A stretch of DNA of 64,000 nucleotides from Pegea sp. RAD2-039 (lineage: Eukaryota; Chordata; Thaliacea; Salpida; Salpidae): positions 310,001 to 374,000 of the forward strand of contig JAQGEQ010000097.1 in the NCBI GenBank assembly GCA_034620365.1, read 5' to 3'. Shown in pieces: positions 54,269 to 64,000 of this stretch. A model generated the notes under the pieces. That model saw only the letters and a list, made by a program, of their open reading frames with translations, was not told the origin of the DNA and did not search any database. Position numbers and translations under genes: made by a program. The stretch's first letter is position 1. Every line of letters starts with the position of its first letter.

Positions 54269-55156
54269 ATGTCGACATCAAAACAGACTTTTCTTTTCCA
54301 TTCAATGAACTCAAAAGAGAAATATCGAAGCGAATTGAAAGCGATTATTCGAGATTACAGATCTACAGAATTCGATTTCGATCAGATCTCTAATTCACCA
54401 TCTGAAGTCTACCTCTTTACTAAGCTCTGGAAAGATCTTTTTCTGATCCTTGAAAGATGCTCAAGACAAGAAGTCGATGACATGAATCTCGTTGAACTTC
54501 AACTAGCTCTTTTTGTGTCTCACTTTTTTGTAGAGGAGTTAAATTGTTTAACAAATTCAATATCTAGCTCCGAACCTTCTGATGATTCGTATCAGGATCG
54601 GGAAATTCCCGAACTTCTCAGATCAATTGAGATCTTGTTAGATTATGAAGTTGATCAATCATCTTCGGAAGATAGTTTAAGATTTCCGAATATAATTCAT
54701 GATTTAGAAGAATATCTCAATTTCAATTTCAACTATGTCAATCAACCTTTTAAATCGTTATTCATCAACGACTTCTTAAAAAATCTTCGAAGATTAGATG
54801 AGTTCTGTTCCCCAGGAATCCCTTCTGAGTATCTTTCAACGGTTCAAATGAGTAAGGAAGATAAAGAGCAGATAAAGGATCAAAAATGTTGCATCTGTAT
54901 AGGAAAGATAAAGAGTAAAGACACACTAGTTCAGTTTCCTTGTAAACATATTTATCATCTTGAATGTGCCGGAAGATGGTTTCAGAAGAAGACTACTTGC
55001 CCCTTTTGTAGGTTGGAATTATATGTTCCGTTTGTTGATAGTTTAACTGAAACTAATCAAAATCCTTTTCTGAATAATGTCATGTCGCTTTCTGATGAAG
55101 TTCATCAACAATTTTGTATAAAATTTGTCACAAAGAAGCCTGGAAGAAACAGTTGA
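54269..55156 (+). CDS. RING-H2 finger protein, probable E3 ubiquitin ligase
   Basis: One exon, 295 aa from the ATG at 54269 (MSTSKQTFLF); the frame extends a few codons upstream but without an ATG. Residues about 207-248 form a RING-H2 finger: CCIC, then PCKHIYHLEC, then TTCPFC, with spacing CX2C...CXHX2HX2C...CX2C. The preceding 200 residues are helical and acidic with no named domain. No membrane segment is seen. RING-H2 fingers recruit E2 enzymes, so ubiquitin ligase activity is likely, but the substrate is unknown. Similarity to RNF126/RNF181-type proteins is limited to the finger. It has no introns, unlike most neighbours. Confidence 0.85.
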   Translation: MSTSKQTFLFHSMNSKEKYRSELKAIIRDYRSTEFDFDQISNSPSEVYLFTKLWKDLFLILERCSRQEVDDMNLVELQLALFVSHFFVEELNCLTNSISSSEPSDDSYQDREIPELLRSIEILLDYEVDQSSSEDSLRFPNIIHDLEEYLNFNFNYVNQPFKSLFINDFLKNLRRLDEFCSPGIPSEYLSTVQMSKEDKEQIKDQKCCICIGKIKSKDTLVQFPCKHIYHLECAGRWFQKKTTCPFCRLELYVPFVDSLTETNQNPFLNNVMSLSDEVHQQFCIKFVTKKPGRNS

Positions 55157-55886
55157 TTCAATATTATTTGGTCTCAAAACTTCTTACTGAGTTGAATAAC
55201 TGAAAGATTATTTAGTTTGAAGTTGCTTCTACTGTTTCTAGTGTCAACTCTTTTTAATTTTAATTTCTCTTTTTATTTTCAAACAAAAAAAATTGTATGA
55301 ATTTCCAAACAGTTTATTTATCCTGATTATAATTACTTCGAAGTTATATTTCCAAGATCAATAAAATCAAAAGTTTTTCATTTTAAGATATTTCAAACAT
55401 ATAAAGTTGTTAAACATCAAAAACTAAATCTTAATCAGCTTCAAATGATGAATCCCTAAAATCTTTAGATTTTATGAAGACAAAATACTTCATATAAAAA
55501 AGTGAGTTTAGATATGGAACGACGTTAAGTGGATTTAATAACTATTTTATTTATTTTCAAATCACAAGTTATATCTAGTAGTTGTTAAATAATAAAGACA
55601 TTTGAAAAAGATATTCTATTTAAATAGTTGCAAAAATACAGATGAAAAACTTTTGTTGCAAAAGTATTCCTGTAGAATTAGAGCGCTTAAAGCAATTTTA
55701 ATTGTTTGATGAAATATTAAAAAAAAACCTAAAAACTGAAATTAGAAATCCGTAAGAAATGTATTTCAAAATACATACTGGTAGTTATAAAAATTACTTT
55801 TGTAACACTGATATTTAAAAAAATTTTATGAAAAATTTTTAGATTCATAAATTAAGCTGTTAATTAAGAATAATGTTACCAACTTT
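55157..55886. other. RING gene 3' flank
   Basis: AT-rich; probably 3' untranslated region followed by intergenic DNA. AATAAA occurs near 55360. No exon seen. Confidence 0.4.
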
Positions 55887-56697
55887 TATTTGTTATAAAA
55901 TTTGTAAAATTTGTCATTTGCAGCCATGCTTTGAATAAAATTAATAATCTAAAAAACTACATAATTTCAGTTGATAATTTTCTTACGTAAAAATCTAACT
56001 TGGCTTTGAGTATTTAAAGATGTAGTTCACTGAAATAATACTTGGCGTAAATACATGTTTATAAGTTTTCCAGTTTCAATTTTTAAATAATTTACAAGAA
56101 ATTAATTAGCTTCTTTAACTTTTAATAGTAAATAGCTTTTTGAGTTTTTGTTGCCTTTTGTTAAATTAATAAACTTTTAAAGTTTAAACACTATAAACAA
56201 AAAAGGAAATAAAATAATTTTTTTTAATTTTAACAAATAAATCTTTATTTGCTCGATAAGAAAATTACTTAGAGAAATAAGTAGAATGTGAATTATGAAA
56301 CAAAAATCTAATATAACAAAATATAAAAAGAAAATGAAGAAACTGACAGTTTTATATAACTGGATAAGGTTACTTAGATTCTATTTTTCAACAAAACTTT
56401 TAAAAAGTAGATTTTGATGTAGTGATGGAGTCGGGAAGGAAATTTGAAATCTGTGATCTTATTAAAAAAGCTGTTAAAGTTGTTGGGCAGTTTAATTTCG
56501 AATGAAGAGCCTCTGAGGACTTAAGAGTAATCTTTAAATTAATCTGTGAAACTAAGATGTTAATGATTTTAAAGAGTAATACGAAGAAAAGGTGTCGATA
56601 AGAAAACTAATATTTTATAGAAATGGTTTTTAGATGAAAAAAGCTTTTCTAAGAAATTAATTTTAATAAATTTAAACTTTAATTATCTATACAGAAA
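55887..56697 (-). repeat. Right arm of ~815-bp inverted repeat (partner 4827-5643)
   Basis: This is the reverse complement of the left arm with scattered differences. Besides the inverted ATTTGCAGCCATGCTTTG motif at one end, the block AAGAAACTGACAGTTTTATA (about 56335) and GATGTAGTGATGGAGTCGGG (about 56415) resemble the 3' half of the short dispersed repeat in direct orientation. The element therefore looks like an enlarged relative of that family. Confidence 0.75.
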
Positions 56698-56934
56698 ATA
56701 AAACATTTTTTTTAGTTTAAAAAATAAATGTTTTCTGTGGGAAATAAAAGTAATTCTTTTTTACATTTACAGAACTTAAAGTTGAAACTTGAAGTTCTGG
56801 TTTCTTCAACAACGTTGCCTAGAGCAAATTTTCCAAAGAACGTTTTTTAAACTATTTAAAAATAAATTTTAAAATTTTTACTTTTTTAAAATTTTCTTTC
56901 ACAAAATATTTGTAGCTTTAAATTAACTTTATAT

Positions 56935-57272
56935 TTATTTATTTATTTCAATAAACGCGAAGGAGGGTGCCTGAAGAGAGCACCTCTCGCTAACACACAT
57001 TCTCACAAATAACATCTATTAAGTTAGAAATATAGAAAATAAAAGATGTAACACATGACATTTAAGTAGTTCTCAAAGCATATAACAGTGAACAATTACA
57101 TAGAATTATAATAATATTTAAAAATAAAAGAAAAAAAGGGAAAAGTTCACAGTTTAGAAATGGCAATGTTGGCAATATTATAACGGTTCAACTTCTTTTT
57201 GAACAACGCGAGTGATTTTGACATGACAATGTCTGGTGGCAGCTGATTCCATGTATTAATTGTGCGGTATGA
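56935..57272 (-). mobile_element. LINE 3' fragment with intact ORF2 C-terminus
   Basis: The minus strand reads SYRTINTWNQLPPDIVMSKS and ends IANIAISKL with a stop near 57151. Then come the 3' untranslated region, the hairpin (GCGAGAGGTGCTCTC...GGCACCCTCCTTCGC) and an AATAAATAAATAAA tail. The same protein ending is frameshifted in the copy at 10.3 kb. It is 5'-truncated to about 340 bp, as expected of target-primed insertion. Confidence 0.85.
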
Positions 57273-58249
57273 GAAAAACTATATTTTAGTTTTAATTGAA
57301 AAGTACTTTAAACATTTTTTTGTGTCAGTAACTTAGAGTAATTTATTAAAATTAAGCAGAACATCTATAATTGACTTTAAAGTTAAACATGTTGTCTACT
57401 TTTAATTAAAGAAAAATTAAAGCTTGATTATCAGCAACTTATAAGCAATTTAAGCAATATTTTTAACTTCATTAAAAACAATATTTTAAAAGGTTTTTTT
57501 TTAATTTTATTTTCCAAAAATACTTGAAATATTAACCTTCTAAATCTTAAATGTAAATGCAATGTGATATTTATAAACCTTTCAAGTTTAAATCAATATA
57601 AATAAATTTGTCATTTAATCATAAGAATAAGGCGTTTACATTAAGTTTAGGGGAATCCCCTAAACTTACTTTTGTTATTGACTTTCCATGTTTTTTATTA
57701 TTGAAAAGTTTTACTCCGGTTTAAGTCTGCAATTAGTTTTGCTAATTTTTTATCTTTATTCTTATTTAAATGTTTTTCCAATTGTGCACAATTTTAAAAT
57801 AGTAATCTGATTAAATAATCGTTATGTAAGCAATTATTTGACTATCATCTTAAGTTAGCTTTTTTTCAAATTAAACATTTCGGATTATATTATGTTAAAC
57901 TATTTTTATAGCTTTACATTCAACTGTTTATCAGCAAAATAAGATTTTAATTACTTTTAATCAAGAAAGTTGAATTTATTTTTAATTAAATCATAAAAAG
58001 TCAGATTATTTTGAGAGTCAGAAGAAATTAAAGTTTTTTATTTAATTTTTTTTGGAGATTTATTTTTTAATTCTAAAACCAATTAGATTGTTTAATTCCA
58101 AATTAAAAAGATATTTTTATATTAAGTTCTTTGTTTTTAATTACAAATTTCATTTTGGATTATTTTTATTTATTTAAACTTTGAAATTAATTTAAAAAAT
58201 CTAAATTTTAAATAATTTGTTGGTCAGCATTTCTTTAAATTTAAAAAGT
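57273..58249. other. AT-rich upstream region of IRF
   Basis: No gene seen. At 57645-57670 there is a short perfect inverted repeat (AAGTTTAGGGG and CCCCTAAACTT) that could form a hairpin. A TTGGTCAG acceptor-like site lies about 22 nt before the IRF start. Confidence 0.4.
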
Positions 58250-61126
58250 ATGATGGAACATGAAGAAGAATTCAAACTACCTCTGAGACATTGGCTAAAA
58301 AAGCAAGTTGACTCTAAAAAGTTTTATGGATTAGACTGGGTAGATTCAGAAAAGTCTTTGATAAAAATTCCCTGGATTCAACAACATTATCCTGGTTGGG
58401 AAAGAAGTTATGAGTTGTTTATTGTTAGTCTTCATATTTTCATTTATTTGATTAATTGATTTAAATATTTTTTCAGGCTTGGGCTAAACATAAAGAAAGT
58501 TATTCGTGTCCAATTGATTATAAGAAATTGAAAGGAAATTTTAGATGTGCAATGAAAAAATCCAATGATTTTGAAGAAGTTGAACAGCAAGATAATTTGC
58601 AAAGTGGGAATTATAAAATTTTCAGAATTTTAGATAAAGATGAAGTCAGAGGTTTGTGTCTTAAAAAAATTTAATTAAATAATTTCAAATAGAATGCTGA
58701 TAGATTTTGTTCAAATATTATTTTTCTAAGAACCACTTTATACTTTTTGATAATAGCAAATGTTAAAATGAATAATTGTTTGTAGAAAAGAAAAGACAAA
58801 GACAAATTGATAAAAAAAAATCCACCAGCAGATGTAGTATAAAGATGGAAGGTTTGTCTTCAATAGTTTTTAAATAGTTCTTTGTTTTGTTGTTGATTTT
58901 TTAGTTCTAATTTTATTTGTAGACGAAACAGAACAGTTCAGTTTACAAGTGAGTCTTAAAAGATTTCTCAAGAAGACATCTTTCAAAACATCTAGCTTTT
59001 TATACTTTTTAATAAATTCATGATAAACCTTGTGAAGTTGGTTTTCATATCTCAATTAGTTCATTTAAAAATATTTAGTGAATTAATAATTGTCAAATTT
59101 ATTTAGAGTCTAACACAACATTCACTCATCAACCCTTTATCTATAAAAGCTCCAGAAATCGAACAAAAACCTTCAGATAAAAGTAAGTAAAAAACGTAAC
59201 AAGTAAAAATATTTCCGAAAAAAAAGTTTGTAAATTGAAACAATTATTGAATATTTTTTATTCACAAATTTATCTTATCATTTTTAATTTAATTTTTATG
59301 ATTAATTTCATCTAGTTTTTTTTGTAAATTTTATTGTTCAATTTGTTCTTTCAACTCAATTGTAAACTTTGTTAAGCGTTTAGTTTCCTGTTTCAAGTAA
59401 TTGATGCAACGTTTTTTGTAATTCCATCAAATAATCTTCTGTTTTACTTCCTGCTTGACTTTAATTGTCAATTTTTTTTCAGAAAAAGAGATTTCTCTTG
59501 ATAAAATCTACAGCGAACTTGTGAATGATGTAGAAAACTTCCAACGTTCTCGATCTTTTGGTACAAATAGTTTCTAAAGATATTTTATTTTGTAATAAAA
59601 CCGAAATCTGGCGATGCTAGAAATCATCTTAATTAACTTGATGTAGTTACTTTCTAAAAATTGTAATTAGCACATAAATTATTCAAACAACAGAAAGTTA
59701 TCAACTAAAAGAATGAATTTCACTTTCTAACTTTCCTTATCTTGTCTACTTTAATTAAATAAATCTACACTGTATCTTAATCACATTTATTTGGTTATAA
59801 ATTCGTAGAAACAAAATGATGATATAAATATAATTTTGATTTTCCATCGGAAATTTTCAGCTGAAAGTTCTGAATCACCAGGAGTTAGTCATCAGGTCTT
59901 TTCTCCTTTCTCTGATCGCTTTAGTAACATCTCTGACCCTTATCCTGAATCAGGTGAAGTCAACTTGAAGTGATCCAACAGAATTTCCTTTTTAAACTTT
60001 AAAAACAGATTTACAGATTTTTTCTTTTAATATTTTGTTTATAGTTTTTAAAACTTTGTGATAAAAACACATCTTTATTTCAAAAACTTTCACTTTAACT
60101 TACAAATAAATTTATAATTTGAAAAAAAGTTTGATTAAAATGATTTGAAAAAATTTAAAAGATTCGATTTTTTAACAAAGATTTTTTTTAAAGTTTTCAA
60201 TCAATCAGCAGAAAATTCTCCGTCATTATCTGTAACATCAGCTTACACTGAAGCAAATATTAGTGATTTTCCACACTGCATTCCAAGTAAGAAACCAACA
60301 AGCTGAAAAACTCAGCTAATTTCTGATTGTAGATACTTGGCAACAACTAGAAAATCTTCCTCACACGTCAAGTTATTCACTTGATGAAGATCAAGTCAAT
60401 ATTTCTCGGTGCCAACAGAGACTGTCATACCAGTTAAACAAATATAATGCTAATTGTGAGTTCTTTAACTATCTAATGTCTTTTTAACACTTTTATTTTG
60501 TAGTGAGTATATTATCATATTTTGAAATGGAAATTTTTTACAATGAATCACAAATTAGTAAAGAAATTATTAATCTGAAATCCAGAGAAGGTTATGCTGG
60601 AATACGATTATGTTATGGAAATGTAGTTGGACAAGAACAAATTTTTAACATGTCAAAAAAAGAATTACTTTCGTACCATTCTAAAAAAATGCCAGAATGT
60701 TATGATGATAGAAACTCAGCTGTTATTAATAAGATTCTGGAACATTTTCAACAGGGGTTAGTTGTACGTTATGATGAAGAAAGTGCTTCGTTAGAATGTA
60801 TCCGTTATTCTGAAAGTTGTGTTAGTATTTGTGATAGAGAAGTTATTGAATTGAAACGAGCAAAGCCTGTAGTTGTTCGTGGTTATGAAAGTATGTTGAA
60901 TAAGTTTGAAAAAGATGGTAAAATATCTAACATGCAATGCGAGATTGTGATTGGTACAAAACCTCATCGCAGCAAACCTGTTAAAGTCATATTTCGTCCA
61001 GTATTAACTCAACACTTAAACTGTAAACAAAATCACAATATGACATCTATCTCAAACTTATCTTCTATTTATATGGATCAACCTGACTCTATTGATGTGA
61101 AATTAGAGCATTTAAAGCTAGCTTAA
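58250..61126 (+). CDS. IRF: Interferon regulatory factor (IRF) family transcription factor
   Basis: Ten exons (58250-58423, 58477-58651, 58786-58851, 58923-58948, 59107-59182, 59483-59560, 59861-59953, 60209-60286, 60333-60455, 60504-61126) sum to 503 aa. The N-terminal domain has the five spaced tryptophans of the IRF fold (Trp15, 30, 42, 50, 60) and the recognition helix KLKGNFRCAMKKS. A basic KKRQRQ stretch, possibly a nuclear signal, follows, then a Ser-rich linker spread over small exons. The last exon starts LSILSYFEMEIFY and carries an IRF-association-like domain (GYAGIRLCYG, then SVSICDREVIELKRAKP and a Tyr-Glu-Ser-Met block). Domain order is that of complete IRFs, which bind GAAA-type elements and dimerise through the C-terminal domain. 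The start ATG was chosen over an upstream TTG frame extension. I cannot assign it to a vertebrate IRF subgroup. Confidence 0.93.
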
Positions 61127-61665
61127 TCTTCAAGAAAATATCAAATTTTCAGCTTTTTACCTTAAAAACATTTGAATGTATTTTTCGTGACGATGTATAT
61201 TTTTAATTTATTTTCAATGAAGTCAATTTTTTGTAAATAGAAAACTTTATATTAATTTGAAAATATTTTTTTATTTGTTTTTTTTTTTCGCTTTAAAATG
61301 TAAAATTATTTCGATCGACAATAAAATTTCTGTTTTGAAAATCATTTAATAAATCTGCTGAAAAAAATTGTAGTTCAAAATGTACTCTTTCTAAAATTTA
61401 AAAATCATTTCCTTTAAAATTGGAATTTGTAAAATTCTTTTCAGTTTTGAGATTAGAATGCTTTTCAATAGGCCAAGAATTTTTAAAATATCAAATGATG
61501 TAAATCCGCTGTCTACACAATAAAACTGTTTCTTTAAATTGAATAAAAATGTTTAAAAATAAAGTTTAAGTAAAATTATAAGATCAATAAATTGTTTCTT
61601 GAATACTAAACTATCTAAAGAATAAAATTAAAATCAGTTTATTTTTGCAAAACATTAATGACATA
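61127..61665. other. IRF 3' flank
   Basis: AT-rich, with AATAAA motifs near 61320 and 61557. No exon seen. Confidence 0.4.
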
Positions 61666-62345
61666 TCGACTACAACCAGCTTCGACTGAGAACGACCATT
61701 CTGTAAGCCAGAACAGAAAATTATAAAGATCGTCTATGCAGCAAGGTTATACAGCGGAACAGACAAACTGATGCAGCTTAACCACCTGGTGTTGCAGGAG
61801 CTTCTGGAACGACACTGAGTACAGCGGCAAACTGCCTACGAGGCCCCAACTCCGGTTTTAAATTAAAAGTTTTGCGTCTCCTAGAAGTGTTGCCATTACC
61901 CAGACTTACAGGACCCTTCTACCCGGGTTTTATGCACGCCAACAAGGTTATGCAGCGGAACAGAAGGACTGATGAAGCTGGCGTCGTAGGAGCTGTCAGA
62001 ACGACATTGAGTACAGCGACAAACGACACTGAGTACAGTGACAAACGACACTGAGTACAGCGACAAACGACACTGAGTACAGCGACAAACGACACTGAGT
62101 ACAGTGACAAACGACACTGAGTACAGTGACAAACGACACTGAGTACAGTGACAAACGACACTGAGTACAGTGACAAACGACACTGAGTACAGTGACAAAC
62201 GACACTGAGTACAGTGACAAACGACACTGAGTACAGCGACAAACTGCCTACGAGGCCCCAACTTTAAATTTGAAGTTTTGTGTCTTCTAGAAGTATTGTT
62301 AAAAACTTATAGAGCCTTCTACCGGGTTTTATGTAATTTTCCTTG
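61666..62345 (+). repeat. GC-richer dispersed element, two tandem copies
   Basis: Copy A (about 61680-61932) and copy B (about 61933-62345) repeat the same blocks as the element at 38.94 kb. Each passes from AAGGTTATRCAGCGGAACAG through AGGAGCT and GACAAACTGCCTACGAGG to CTTCTACC(C)GGGTTTTATG. Copy B lacks the first part of the unit and has its internal 22-bp motif expanded. Composition is much less AT-rich than the flanks. Confidence 0.75.
62001..62242 (+). repeat. 22-bp minisatellite, exactly 11 copies
   Basis: Eleven head-to-tail 22-bp units start at 62001. The core ACGACACTGAGTACAG is followed by TGACAA or CGACAA; the first unit has ATT in place of ACT. Because 22 is not a multiple of three and the unit lacks minus-strand stops in every phase, all three minus frames stay open through the array, giving spurious Cys/Ser/Val-rich ORFs. 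Confidence 0.97.
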
Positions 62346-62807
62346 CCGCAAATAGATAGTTACATGATAGCTATTATATTATGAATCAAAATTTTATTTA
62401 CTGCTGGAACATTTTTCTGACTATTAGTTAAAATAAGTTTTCTAGTTTACGGTTTCTGAGTCAGCTTTTCATGTTTAGTTTGTTGGCAGAGAAACTGATT
62501 AAATTAAAATGGAATTTAGCTTCTCTATACTAAGACTTGAGTCAGTCTGACAACGCTCTAACCCCCTTGCCAACAAAGTTTATAATCAGTTTAACAGTGT
62601 TGCTGAAATCAAATAAGTCTTTCAAAACCTATCTTGTTGTTTTCAGTTAAGAATACAAAATATTTAAGTTGTTTGTTAGTAATTATTCTTGCTTTACAAA
62701 AAGAGTTTTTAATTTTCTTTACTCATCTATAACACCAAAAGTTTTTTTAACTCAAAAAAATTCATTGTTTGAATGCTAATTATTAGCAAATATTTATTTA
62801 GCTTCAT

Positions 62808-63006
62808 ATCAACATTGCCATTTCTAAACTGTGAATTTTTCTCTTTTACAATACTAAGATTCTGTGCAATTCTTCATTGTCATATGCTTTTTCGTTTACA
62901 CGTCAAATAGATCTAATTTGTGAGAATGTGTGTTAGCGAGAGGTGCTCTTTTTAGGCACCCTCCTTCACATTTATTGTAATAAATAAATAAATAAATAAA
63001 TAAATC
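62808..63006 (+). mobile_element. LINE 3' end, short copy
   Basis: It starts AACATTGCCATTTCTAAACTGTGA (the last codons of ORF2, read IANIAISKL then stop in the 57-kb copy), continues through the hairpin region GCGAGAGGTGCTC...GGCACCCTCCTTC and ends in a (TAAA)n run of about six units. It is about 200 bp long, severely 5'-truncated. Confidence 0.8.
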
Positions 63007-63529
63007 ATGATAAAAATGCTTTTTATTTCTAATTTTTTCATTTACATAGCTAACATTTTTTCTCTAAAATTATATCTATATAACTTATTGTTTTTAACTT
63101 TTAATAAACAGATAATATCTTTAGATAGTTTAATAAATTAATATTACTAAATGAAAAGGTTATTTTATTGTACAGCTCAAAGTCAACTGCAAAATGTGAA
63201 ATCAAAGACAATTTTATTTTTATTTGAATGATCTTTTTATGAAATCTGTTTATGATTAGCTCAAAGATAAATTAATTTTTAATCTGGGTTTTGTTTGGTT
63301 TGTTGATAACAAAGTTTTTACTAACAAACATAATTATTAATAATAATAAATTGTGATTGTTGGTTTCATTAGATCAAAACAAACTTATATCGTTTTATGA
63401 AATTAAAATGTTGATGATGTAGATTTATATTTAAGTTTATTTAGTTATCTGTTCAAGGCATATTTATTTAGATGTAAATTTAAATTTATTTTCGTATATT
63501 CGTAAAAACGTAAATTTACATTTAAGTTT
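63007..63529. other. AT-rich stretch without genes
   Basis: Nothing supportable on either strand. The stretch 62346-62807 between the repeats is likewise empty. Confidence 0.4.
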
Positions 63530-63780
63530 TTGTTTTCTGCAACGCATAGCTGCGAGTGACGAATTCTACAGCTCTTACAGCAAACAAAAAATATGAGCAG
63601 AAAGATAATCAAAATGTTTTAAGTATTTAATTGATAAGAAAAGAATAGAAACACTGCAGAGGTATCAGTAAATATAAATTGTGAATCAAATAAGTGAAGA
63701 AACTGTCAGTTTTTATATAAACTTGTAAACAAAATTATTTTAATCATATTTTTAGGAAAATTTGAAGAGGCGATAGATTT
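63530..63780 (+). repeat. Dispersed short repeat copy
   Basis: It begins GCAACGCATAGCTGCGAGTGA, has ACGAATTCTACAGCTCTTACA, AGCAGAAAGATAATC, AGAATAGAAACACTGCAGAGG, AAATATAAATTGTGAATC and GAAGAAACTGTCAGTTTTTA. The last block is also found in the large inverted-repeat arms, linking the two families. The window ends in unannotated AT-rich DNA. Confidence 0.7.
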
Positions 63781-64000
63781 TTAGATAGAATATAATATGA
63801 TTGGATGACTGACTTCATCTTTTAAATTGAATAGTCATGTGCAAAGTAGCAAGCAACCTACAAACAAGGGAAGTAGACCATAAAATAAAAACTGTATATC
63901 ACCTTATTAACTTTATTAGTAACTATGACTATATTGAAAATAATCAATTTTTCTAATTTGAATGATTACTAGAATCTCAAAAGAAAATATCAGATTGAAA

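Noticed and set aside
58870-59055. 61-codon minus-strand ORF
   Set aside because: Antisense to an IRF intron and a 26-nt exon; composition is AT-driven and no homology is seen.
61896-62261. Three overlapping minus-strand ORFs with Cys/Ser/Val repeats
   Set aside because: They arise because a 22-bp tandem unit lacks stops in every phase; there is no family, no splice context and the array sits in a repeat element.

Overview
This is nuclear DNA of an AT-rich invertebrate animal. Composition looks like roughly three-quarters A+T by eye. Genes are split by GT-AG introns, many only 45-75 nt long, and the proteins are animal-specific families: a p53-family factor, an interferon regulatory factor (IRF), USP32, a RUN-FYVE RUFY protein, PSKH1, a six-pass GDPD5-type phosphodiesterase, and STUM/SPEC3. 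IRF and p53 together with a STUM-type protein argue for a metazoan and against protists or plants. I cannot name the species. Very short introns, intronless genes beside split ones, near-zero gaps between same-strand genes and TGACGTCA-rich introns made me think of a tunicate, but that is an impression from memory.

Layout. 1-8 kb: a small three-exon unknown gene (minus), an 815-bp repeat whose inverted partner lies at 55.9-56.7 kb, and a broken inverted copy of the RUFY 5' end. 8.3-10.6 kb: two remnants of a CR1/Jockey-like LINE. 11.4-15.5 kb: PSKH1 (minus, 8 exons). 17.7-18.7 kb: acyl-CoA-binding protein (plus, 4 exons). 19.3-20.1 kb: intronless p53-family gene (minus). 22.1-30.0 kb: a same-strand run of GDPD, a small ORF, an unknown 395-aa gene and RUFY (13 exons, one intron swollen by a 1.2-kb minisatellite). 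31.4-32.5 kb: PTPMT1 (plus). 33.2-33.7 kb: STUM/SPEC3 (minus). 33.7-38.9 kb: gene-poor. 38.9-39.8 kb: nested repeats, including a likely hAT transposase relic. 39.8-47.1 kb: USP32 (minus, many exons). 51.0-52.3 kb: HGH1 (plus, 5 exons), with introns packed with TGACGTCA palindromes. 54.3-55.2 kb: intronless RING-H2 protein. 55.9-57.3 kb: repeats. 58.2-61.1 kb: IRF (plus, 10 exons). 61.7-64 kb: a GC-rich element carrying an 11-copy 22-bp array, a LINE 3' end and a short dispersed repeat.

The genes do not form one pathway. PSKH1 and USP32 are both membrane-associated regulators, with predicted N-myristoylation on each and a CaaX box on USP32. RUFY and PTPMT1 handle or bind phosphoinositides or phosphatidylglycerophosphate. 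p53 and IRF are stress and immune transcription factors. Exon models for PSKH1, ACBP, RUFY, PTPMT1, STUM, HGH1, IRF and the 85-aa gene were assembled by hand; each uses GT-AG junctions and sums to a whole number of codons. No clearly new multi-gene system was found. The points most worth checking are the divergent p53 protein, the TGACGTCA-studded HGH1 gene, the operon-like spacing with acceptor sites just upstream of start codons, and the D-armless tRNA-Ser-like relic carried by the RUFY duplication.
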